NCBI GenBank assembly: GCA_950295325.1
Contig: OX485803.1
Span: 55,567,554-55,631,553, forward strand
Length of the DNA stretch: 64,000 nucleotides
Origin: Polytrichum commune
Lineage: Eukaryota; Streptophyta; Polytrichopsida; Polytrichales; Polytrichaceae
Direction: 5' to 3'
Below the pieces are notes generated by a model that ran no database searches, had not been told where the DNA came from, and saw only the letters and a list, made by a program, of their open reading frames with translations. The translations under genes were made by a program, and so were the position numbers. Positions 50,301-62,300 of this stretch are shown here, one piece after another; the stretch's first letter is position 1, and each line of letters opens with the position of its first letter.

Positions 50301-53300
50301 AATGAACATGCGTCACCCAGACATTGGCTATAGCAAGCACCCAATACCTACCGAGCTACCTATTGAGCGGCTACCGCAACTTCGTAGGTTGGACGCCTGC
50401 TACAGGCCATGACAAAGATCCTCACATCCATCACCTAGTAGGTATTCCTGTTGGTCCCCATTGAATTTTCAGAACCGATATCTTTAAGTTCTTGTTGGTT
50501 CGAGAGTAAATTCAGAAATAGAATGAGGTTTGTCCCATGTGTCCACAAATTCGGTTTGATATAAATGAATGCACTATTTGACATCTGGAGGAAATTTAGC
50601 AATAGTTGCATGTTTTTGGCCACATATAGACGAGATAAAGAGGGAAAAGAAAGTAGAGAAAGAATATTAGAGCTCACCCACTCAATGTCTTTATCACCGA
50701 GCTTGACTGTCTTCCTGCCTCCTGGTCCCGAAACAGTGAGCTTCTCAAGAATTGGATCAATCACAGGGTCAATGTACTCGTCCACATTCTCAAACATAAA
50801 TGGAAAACCATATTGTATAGCTAACTCCATCTGCTTGAGGAAATCAGAGTCATTGAATGTTCTGATTCGGCCTTCGAGCATTTTGCCCTCTTTTCTCTTG
50901 ATCCAATTGATTGCCTGACAGTTCCCTTCTCCTTGTGAGACTTGAGTGCCACCATAAAAAACAAGCACTTTTTGGAATGAAGTGTACAAACCTTTGATAT
51001 AGCCTTAGGTTGAATCGAGTTTTATTAAATTTTTCCCAGGCGCCCTGTTAATTTCTGGCTGTGGTTTTAAGGACTCACTTGCTGAATGTATCTTGTGGAC
51101 ACTGTTTGTCAGCACATCACTTTGGCCCTTTATACTAGAGCTCGAACTTGCAATTTTTGAGAGTTTGATACTTGAAGTTGACAAGTTTTCATCCAAAGTT
51201 CAAACTATTAAGACGTTGACCAATCTTCAAGCTCTCAAAAGTTTGAGCTAGTATAAAGTGGCCATCCTCAAAGTGAGATATCAAGGGGGGAATGATAATT
51301 AAACAAAGAAGCATCCATGACAAGCCAAAGAATGCTTGAAAGCCTATTGGCATAGGCCCACAAAGAGAGCACTCGAGCTCTTGACATTCTTAAGTTACCT
51401 CCATGATGTAGCTTCGGATTTTGACGGAAAGCTTAATATAAAAAATGACTAAGAGCTTGTCGTAGTCGTTCCACATGGGATCCATCTAAGACGCCAATTG
51501 AGTGTTGTAAAAGGTAAAAAGTTCAAGCTCTCAAGTTGAAAGCTCAAGTGTGACGTGAATTTGAGTGAACAAGCATGAGTAAGAGGCTCCCTTCTACCGA
51601 TCAAAAGGCTCCTACTCAGTTTCTTTGAGCTCTCAACCTCCCAAGTTTAAAGGGGGCCTTACTTGAAGTTGTGGGTCGACGCAGAGAGGAAATCGTGATC
51701 CCTTGGTTGTGAGGATGCCATTTTGGACGGAAAGATCGTTAGAAGGAAGTCCTTGACTATTCCAAGTGCTGATTTCCACTTCACTTGTCAAGAGATTTTC
51801 AAGTGAGAAGGGGTTTGTCACCGGAACTCCACGTTGCAAAAGGTCCGCGTGCCAAGTCTTCTGGATCAAATGATTTCGGTAGTCTATGGTGAAAGATCCG
51901 CAGTAACTGCAGTAAGTTCCACCACACCATGTAGGTCAAAGAGAGAGGGTGAAAAATCCACAGTTTCTGCAATGAGTTCCACCATACCATGTAGGTCTTT
52001 GAATAGCAAGCTCGTTGTCATTACAATAGTTTGGGCATGTGCCATCCCAATTCATTGCAGTAGTGCATATCAATTAATGTCATGAACCATCCCCACAGTG
52101 TCCCCTCAACATGCTGCCGTCGATGACCAATCATTTTGGAACTCTGGAACAAAAATTGCAACAATGTCCATGTGTCCTCACCATTCCAAAGTTCCAAAAT
52201 AGATAGGGATTGAGGTTAAGTTTTGTTAAGGATGTCAGAATGTTAAATTATAAACCTCAGGAAGCTGGAAGCCACTAAGCAGTCTCCAAGTAGCTTGACT
52301 CGCGCTACAGCCAATTCCTGCAACTCGCGAGACCATCTCTCGTGCTCAGAGCCAAGGCCAGCTATAAGGCGAGAAGCTGCGTCAAGCCTTTTCTCCATCA
52401 AATCTGCATTTGTTTTCAGCTCCGTTTGTTCTGCTGTGTTGGTTTCAAATTGCTTGTTCAAAGTTGCCAGTTGGGTTGACAAATTCCCAACCTAATCACC
52501 CATTCATCACCACATCAGTTTTGGCCTGCCACAGGAAATCGAAGAATCAAGCGTTACTGATAAAGTTGCTTTAAGATAGTTTCTTCAAGTTTTTGTCATC
52601 CCAGATTACATGTCTTTCATGCCACAGTAGGGAGATTAGCCTTGTCTAGAGTTCGGTTTCTATGAACCTATTTGAAATTAAGGGAAAAAACCGGATACTA
52701 GAGGACCTATTCTAACTGTTCTTGGCATACGCAAATTGCTAACATCATTCCATATTTTGTATATCCTTGGGTGGCTTAAATTCAAGGCCTTAATCCGGAT
52801 CCCATATGAACTCCAAGGTTAAGCCGCCTTAAGGCCAGAAATAGTGCAAAGATGAGTGACCCTTGCTAGAACTTTATTTCCAACGCACCCTACCACTATG
52901 GTCACCCAATCACAATGGAGTATCCAAGCAAAATGGATATTTTCAACCAATTATGTGGAAATTTAGGGGCTTGCTCTTGGGAGAGATCAAGTGCATCCAT
53001 TTATGGTGTTCACCTTTGAAAGGAGGCAGTAGCCTTCAAGGTTCCTCTTAATTCTTGTGATGTCCGTGTTAGAAGTCCATATAGAATTAGACTAACTTGA
53101 AGATGAAACACCCTATAATTCAAGCTGATGTCAACATTGGTGGAATCATCTCTTCTCTTTGTATATCCGGAACTACTCACAAATTGGGGCAAACCTCTCC
53201 TAGATTTGGTGGTCATGCCTAGATCTTATATATACCTCCTCTTCGATTCTGTCCAACTCGGCTTTTGCGGTACTGAGCATTTTCTCTGCAGCTGCGACAG

Positions 53301-56300
53301 CATTGCGCTTGGGAGCAACAATTTTGAGAATTCCATAATAATTCATCATAGCTATCACCCACCTCAACAAACCTGCTGCTGCTAGAGATATGGTCAACAC
53401 ATTATCCAAAGTCATGTTGGGGTCTTTGAAGTACTCCCTTAGACCCCTCATCTGCATTTTGCAAATCAACACCAAATTGTGGGTCAAGTGTAGTTACACA
53501 ACTCTTGGGGTGGGGGTAACTAGCATTTCAATAAACAATGAGGTGCAATAAAAGATAGGGTCTCAATTAATGTTTCAAAGTAAAATAATATGAAAGTATT
53601 AAAAAAAATTTAGGTAATTGGATAAGTATCAATTTAAGAATGTATTATGTGTATTCCAAAAATGTTCATCAATTACGCAGAATATCTCATGAATGTGCAC
53701 AATTTTCATAGCCCCTCTGAAAAGACCCCTTTATCACATGTGGGTCATATGTCCACAAGAGAGTTACCCCCCGGTGGTAAATCTCCAAAGATCTTAGAAT
53801 ATGGACCATTGGAATATAGAATACTTGGTTGGAACATATGGAACAGTTTACAGCTGGAACATGAACACGAGAATCAAATCTTGCGAAACATAGTGAGAGT
53901 GCTGAGTGGACCTGCTTCTCAGTGATGCTATCTTTATCAAATTCTATCAAGCTTTTCAAAAAGCTGCTATCAGCCATCATTCCCTTTGCACCCTTCCAGG
54001 ATACATCTGGAACCCGCTTGAGGATACATACACATTCTGTCACCTGTGACATTCAACAATCACAGCATAGTGGATGAGACTTACTTGCTTTAAGTAGAGT
54101 TTATTGCAAAACTAAGCTATCTGGGAAAACTGGGTATGAACCAGAGTTGGTCTGGTATCATCTTTTTTTAATATCATTCAGTATCTATAACAAAGTTTTC
54201 ACATTTTTTGATACCAGTAGGGTATGAGTATTTGACAGTATTTTTGTTTTTGATACCATTTGGGTCTACAGTTGTTTTCAATACCATTTGTATGCAAGAA
54301 CTTTCATACCTAGGCAAAATCGCCCTAGTGTCAAAGTGGTTTAGAATGGTATTAATCCAACTAATAACTTGGGTATACAGAGATCTCCTTGACATACTCA
54401 CAGAAGATCAATATTTGATTGGTATTACAATTTTGATACCTGTGGATAGGTTTTTGGATACCATAAATGATGTTGATTATTGATACCATGCAACCTATAT
54501 ATCAGACCAACACTGCTAGGAACTCGCAGACTACTAGGTAAGACTAATATCAAATTGTGAAATATTATCTTCAATACTAATGAAATTAAGCAGTATTACT
54601 CGTTTGCTCCAGTATGTTAATGGATCTACATAATAATACTGAAAATCTGGGAGAGAATGTATGTGAAGGACGTCGCCACAACATATCCTCATGCACCGTG
54701 AATACTAGGTATATCTTTGTCAGCACTTGAACAAACAAGTGAGGATGTATTTGCTCACCTTTTGGACATAAATATTGGGTTTTGCAAAAGACCGAATTTC
54801 AGTAATTTCATCCTTCTTCAAGCTGTTAAGGGCTTCTGCTGCAGCTTCCAAGGCAGGAATTGCATCTGCCAGTGCTACCTCAGCTTCCGCCTTATCTCGA
54901 GCAATAATTACACTTTGTTCAGAAAGCTCCACTGCTTTATTTTGTGCTACAGTCTGCTTCGTCACCACAATCTCTGTGTTTTTGCTGCACGAAAGAAGAG
55001 AGACCTTATTTGATGTTATATCAGGAGAGTTTTGACGACAATAGAGTTATCTCTAAAGTCTCTCAAAGACTCATGTTTGATGGGGAGTTTTTGTCCCACA
55101 TTTGACATTTTTTAATGTTCAAGGAGTTTCAAGTCGTGTCAAAAACCCCAATTTTGGTGAATTGAAGCACAAGTGTTTGAATTTGGCCAAGAGATGGTTA
55201 TATAATAACATACTCGTCAAACTTTCGAGAGCACCATTTTAGCTGCCTTGATTAGTTTGCCATGAATACAGTTCTATATAGCTGTCTTTGAAAGTCAAAC
55301 GCCTCCCCTTCATTTCGCCAAAATTGGGGATTCCGGCACCAATTGAAGACTCCTTGACACTATCAAAAGTGGGACGAAACTCCCTACCAAAAGCATGAGT
55401 TTCTGAGAAACTCAGGGATAACTCTAAAAAATGAGTGATGATTTGTCAGAATAAGAATTTCTTAGTCGCAAATTATGATTTCATTGAGATCAGCAAAAGG
55501 CCACTTTCAAAGAAGCTGACACTTTCAAGTAGTATGTGACATTCTATTCTATATCTGATGGGGCAGGCCATAACCTTTCCATTTCTATCATTTGAGCAAC
55601 AAGTAATTGTTTGGCTGCAGATAGTTACATGAATACTGTGAAGAAGCGAAATGCTTAGATTCTGCTCATAGATAGATCAGAAACAGAAACAAACCTGATG
55701 ACCTCAATGAGGTCGTTGCATTCTTTAGTCTTGGCATCCACAATAATCTTTGCCTCTGCCAGTGTGACCTATGGCACCCAATGTTTGCAAAATCTTCAGT
55801 TTACAAAAATCACTACAGTCATATGCTTTGAGATGGAATCAAAGAGTATGTTCTCAAGCTGGAGAAATGATACTAAATGGGCTTCATCAGGAGCATTGAT
55901 GAAAACAGTCGAAAACCACTTCTTTGTCTCATTTCCAAACCTCACGTATGAGCATCAGCATCTCAGTGAAAGGTTATTATTGCTATCTATTAGAGTCATC
56001 CTTTAACTAAATGGGACTCTTCATTGGGAGCTGATCCCCTATGATTTCCCATGGGTTTTGGCTTATGGTATATGCTTGGAGATCGTGCTTGATATTAAAT
56101 GAAGAACAACCTATTTTGGTTCATTGAAGGCCATACTCCTTTTAGCACTTCCTGGCATGCCAAAATGAGTTTGACTCTCAATGACCAACATAGAATTTTT
56201 TTTTGTGCAAAACCTCCGCACTCTTTCTGATCTTAAAGCTTCCTAATATGGAAAGTGTTGTATGCAAAACAACCAACTCTTGAAAAAGAGTCCCGTTGAG

Positions 56301-59300
56301 TTAGAGGATAACTCTGTTGTGGGTAACGTTCTACCAGAGACAACACTTTGACTGGAGTAATTCTTACCTAGCAGGTGACTCTGGTAAGATACATTTCTCA
56401 TTTCTTTCCGCTTGTGGCGCATGCTTAAGGTAGTTCTTGAATTTAAATGAAAAGCAACCTATTTCGGTTCATTGAGGGCAAACCTCAAAATGGACTTCTC
56501 GAAATGCCAGAATGAGTTTGACCGTTATAGAATGTTTCAGATTCAAACCTCTGCACTACCTCTGAGCATGCACCGAAATTTACTGAACATGGAAGGTGTT
56601 GTGTGCAAAAAAACAAACTCCCAACCAAAAGTCCCATTGAATTGAACGATGAAACTCAAATTCTGATTATTTTCACATGCAGACTATTCAGCAATTTCGA
56701 AAGAACTTGAATTACATTCACAAAAAAACATTGAGGTACCTGCAGAGCAGAAACCTCCACTTTGGCCTGAATAAGCTTCTGCAACCCACCATCCAGCCGC
56801 TTCGCTTGGTCACTGTTATTGATGCGTTTATTTTTCAATAATGTCCTGTAGGTCATGATGTAGTCAAGAAAATTCTTTGGTGTTACATAGTTTGTTCGCC
56901 GCGTCTCCGCCGTGAACTTGACACTAATTGTGCACACAGACATGTGGACAATCACAATGTGCTCCAAAATTAGGTTCCGGTATTCTTCTTGAATGTCTGT
57001 TTCTGCCAAAAATACAGTGCATACTGACAACAAGGCCTCTTCAGGCCATGGAGTGAGCCAGTCGATGACGCAATTGTTCACCTACAGCTCAAACACCAAA
57101 ACCAATGTGAGGTCAACTTGATGCTGTAATTTTGTATAAATTGAGGTGACAATAGACTTACCCTTTAATTCAACCGGAATTTTGGTCAGGAGTTGGTTGT
57201 TTTGCATACAACCCTTCCATGTCCGGGAAGTTTTTGGTGCATACTTAGAGTCGGTGTGACTATTTAATGAGCTCAAGAATCTCCAATTTGATATTGAATA
57301 AGAAATTTATATGAGTTCCGAAAATTACGAAGCAAATGGCACCAGAAACAATTTGGAATTGGCATTCATCTTGCACTAATTACATGTTTCGCATCCCAGG
57401 AGAAGTGGTTTCAGAGCTAAATTGTCCATTTAAGGCCTGCTTACGTTAGGTATGTTAGATGCCCAGATTGCCAAGCCCTTGACGTTTAACTTGGACAGGA
57501 AATGAACACCTGATATATGAGACCTTTGGTTATATGGAAGTACAACGCAGAGAAAACATTTCAGGTGCTAAGAGGACTCACCAAGCCTGGGAAGTTTCGA
57601 CAGCGTGTTCGAAGAGTATCTCCAACTGGTGACATGGCTAAAGTGATGTGGAGGTTAGTGCGACATCGTGATATGAAATAACCCCAACAATTCTCCTTTG
57701 TGTCCACAATTCCAGCCGCCGTTACCGCGTCACGCACCTATACAAAGTGCAAACCCACCTTAACCATTTTTATCTTCTGGTTTAATCTTTCCAAATGAAT
57801 TCAGTGACAAACGGCTGTAGATTGCAGGCATTTTTTTTGGGACTCAAATTCCTGCTTTCGAAACACTTGTGTGGATCTCTCCTAAAGTTGTGGGACTTGT
57901 GACAAAATGATTTGGTTACCATAACATTTTACTAAGTTCCTCTTTCATGTTTCAGCTAGAATGTCATCACAGTCTTCACATTGACAGCCTACACCTTTCT
58001 TTTTGTCATTTAAACAATCTCACTCCTTACAATAGAGTTATTATTAAAGTCTCAAAACACATGTTTTGGTGGGGAGTTTTGCCTCACTTTTGACAACTTG
58101 TAATGTATTAGGAGTGTTCAAATGGTACCAAAACATCCAAATTTGGTGAAATGAAAGGGAGCGTTTGACTTTGGCCAAAAGATAGTCATATAAAAATGAA
58201 TTTCATTGGCAAAGATTTGAAGGCACTGAAAATGATGCTCTCGTAAACTTTGCCGAGGGATTCAAATTTATATAGCCATCTTTTGGCCAAAGTCCAACAT
58301 CTCCCCTTCATTTCACCAAAACTAGATGTATTTGTACCACTTGAACGCTCCTTAACCATTATACAATTTCCAAAAGTGGGGCAAAACTCCCTACCCAAAC
58401 ATGAGCTTTTGGGAGACTTTCAGGATACTGCTAATGTTTTTGAAATTCTTGGTGTGTGATAAGAAAATAGTTAAGGATATATATACCTGACCAATCATGC
58501 CATCCTTTTCATCTTCCTTGAAGAGGGCAGGTACCATGCCAGATGTCAGCATGTTATTGATCAACTCAAGGAAGCCTTCATCTGCAACATGGGCATCTGT
58601 GAAGAGGAATACCACAGCCTTGTTTTCCACACCTAGCATATTGTACAAAACCTTCAAGTCATCTCGGAACGATTCTTCATTGTATCCTCGAGTCAAAGTT
58701 ATTTCAAAAACAACCGCTCCAGCCGCAAAGGCGCCGAGTTTGGACAAGCTCTTTTTCCCACTGCCTCCAACTCCTACAAGTAAAGCGTTACCCTGAAAAC
58801 CATGCATTGCAAGTCAACACTAAGAAATGAGGATGTGTCCAAGAAAACAAAAACAAGAAATATTATGCAAACTTTGTGATGTTATATTCTTTCAAACAAT
58901 TGCAATTGTGTGATCCCTCTGCTGATTATACATGCCACTTGAGAAGGATAGAAGGATAATGCTTATGTTTATCAACACTAGCATGATCTATAGAGCCTCT
59001 TCGTCCACATAATACTGCCTCAATTAAGAGGTGGACTCCTCTTTCTGACAACCATAACCGGGGCACCTTGATTGCCCATTGCTTTTCCCCTGCTTGGGTC
59101 ACTAAGCCCCTTGGTACCCACAACATTTAAGATGACTGAGTGATTCCCACAATGATAGGGTGGACCACAGCGGCTCACACTAGTATACTTGAGTTGAGAA
59201 CAAAACTCAACCATTCAAGTTGAGGGAGATGGTATTAGAAAAACACGTGAGACTAGATAGAGGGTCCCTTACAATCTGTGGACCTAAAAATATGTATAAA

Positions 59301-62300
59301 AATCAGAAGCAAATAAGGTTCAATAAATTCCTTTAGAGAATATATTGAGAATTTAATGGAAGTATTTTCGAATTTATGGAATATCATAGGAATATGTATA
59401 TTACTTACAGCCCTTTAAAATACCCATTTGCTACACATGTTATGAACAAAATAAATATGGTGCCTCCCCCGAGCACTCAAACCATTGACTTGATGCTCAC
59501 ATACAATTTCCAATAATTTTTTCAGATAATTTTTTACAATTACTTATGTTTCAAATATGTTTCCAGAAATTATGTTTTCATGCTTTGATGAGTTTTCACA
59601 TGACAACCATATTTATGGCGTTAGTAATCTTGCCTGTGGTAAACGCATGATCCGATGAATGCGGGTGAGGTGCTCCAAAGCATCTCTGAACATGACAAGG
59701 TTCATGGCCTTGTTTACAAGGCCATACTCCTCTAGTATCTCCTCAAACAAAGGCCTTAGAAAATCAAAATCCCCCACATCCTCATAAAGCCTTGCCTCAG
59801 TGGGTTTCAACACATTCCGATAGTCTCCAAAAAGGATGGGATTTGCAAGAACTTCTGTGGATACATTAGGAAACTTCTCCTCTACAAGACCCGTAAGTTG
59901 AGCCTATAATTACCAACAGACATGTACATCAAGAACATCACTTTTCAACAATACCAACAAGACTTATCAGTGTTGTAAAAGACCTAATTATTTCAGACTT
60001 AAGCATTTTATTGTTGCATTCATTATTTTATTCATGTTTGTCTTATCTTTTCTGAATAATCAAGACATACTATAGTATCTTCAGCAAATGTTTCAGACTT
60101 GGTTGAGTTTTCAGTAATTAAACTAGGATTACCTCAACAATGTATTTGTCACCATCATTGATAAGACGGTCATAAAAAATGCGTAAGCACTCATTGCGCC
60201 AAAGGCGTACCATCTGTGCCACTGTCTTCACCTTGTCAATTGTAGATAGGGTTAAGCCCTCATACACCCGGCTCAAATCACGCAGATTAAAAATATAGTG
60301 AAACCTTGAAGGTGTTGGTGGCAATCTTTCAATCACATAATTATAAAGCCCTAATGTTATGACAGTAATAGGAGCTGTAAGGTCCTGCAGATGACAGCAA
60401 GTTTGAAATCTTGTGAGTTGTGTTTGAGAGCAAATTGCAACAAATGCCAAGAGTTGTATGTTGCATGTTGTACAAAGATCATATGGAAGTAAGCTTTCCA
60501 AGGTGTAGCCATACATTCAATTTCTACTACTAGTGGTGGTTATCTATTGTAAAATTGTTAAAGATGTGTAAGGGCGTTCACTTTCCATTCTAGCTCCAAG
60601 AAAATATTTCTCAAAAATCAATGTCCTTGGGTACCTTGATTAACGCTTAGATTATTTGGATTACCTAAGGAATTATTCCATTTGCATTAGAACCTACTTA
60701 GGCTACTTTAAAATTTTACGAACAGTCACTACATGAAGTTTGGTCTCCCAAATAATCATGAGTAATTCAAACAATAACCAAATGCTCAGAATGATTACCT
60801 TAACCTCTGCCGAGAGCTTTTGAAGATGTGCATCAAGAATTGCACTATAAATATGTGAGAGTGAGGAATTTGCAGGGAACTGAATTTCAAAAACGTTGAA
60901 CCGTGTGATGAACCTGGGATCAACAGGATTTCGTGCACCGCCAGGCCGCCCCATTGCACCCACAAATTGTACGTCCTTAATATTTTTCCAGTTCAGATCC
61001 TTCCTGGAAAAAATTCACACAAGTCATTACCTTACCATATGATCCAGAGGACTTTAAATTTTCCAAAACATCTTTGTGTAGTCAATCATGTGCATTTCTG
61101 CTCACGCCATCTTATGTAACATTTCCAGGTCTCATCAGACTTTCTTTTGTGAAAGATCTACCAGCCACTCTTACAGTTGCATCGAATTTCCTCTTACAAT
61201 TCAACAGTCTTTGTAAGCTGAAGTCTTCCATGGTATCTATATCCAAATCCATTTAATAGTTCAAGCTACTGTAAAGATACTTTGTGACTTCTGTGTAATT
61301 TTGTACTACAAAGACCTGTTTAGTTGTCAACAAATGATGATGCTAAAATACACCCACTTTCTTCACTTTCTGATGTTTGACAGGAGAAACTGATGTCTCC
61401 TCATGAGCTGGGAAAGGATAATTGAATCAATAATAAAGTTATCCTTTGACTGAATGGGGCTTTACGCTTGGAGTTGGTCCCCTATGATTTCCCATCGTCG
61501 TTTTGCATACAGTATCAATAATTTCTTTCCACTTGTTATGCATACTTGGTAGTGTTTGGATTTGAATGAAGAGCAACCCATTTCGGTTTATTGAGGGCCA
61601 AACTCATTATAGCACCTAAGATGAGTTTGACCCTTAATGAATCGCTATAGAATGTTCTTTGTTTGAACCTCTACACTACCTCCAAGCATGCACCAAACAT
61701 GTACCAAACATGGAAGTTGTTGTATGCAAAACAACCAACTCCCGACCAAAAGTCATGTTGAGAGAGGGGATAACTCTAATATGCTCCAAAAATCCATAGG
61801 GCTTCCATGCTTTCACAAGTAGTTGGTTATGCCTACGGTCCCCTCAATAGAACCTATGGTTCTGCAAGAGTACAGTTCGGGGAAGAGGTGTAAAGGTAAC
61901 CAACCCTCTATCATAAATTCCACCATTCTCCACTAAGAGCTTGAGCATGGCAATAGGTTGTTGAGTGCCATAAGTGTCCACCCTTGGCATGTTCATATCA
62001 TCCATAAAAACGATCATCCTCCTTCCCAAAGGAGGACCATAAGTATCCTACACCACAAAATTCACATGTTTTAAATTTGTCATAACTTGCAATTTGGTAC
62101 CTTAGTCACATGCTCCCATCATGTCATCACTTTGGACTCAAATAAAACAACTTCAAACGATTGGTCAATCCCCCAATCCCTATGCAATATTTTTAAGCAA
62201 CTTCACAGAATTTCCTAAGACAACCACTGCCTTGGAGATAGATCCAAGGACTTGGCCATCCTTTGGTAAAATCCAATGTTGTTGGTGAGGTTCTAGAAAT

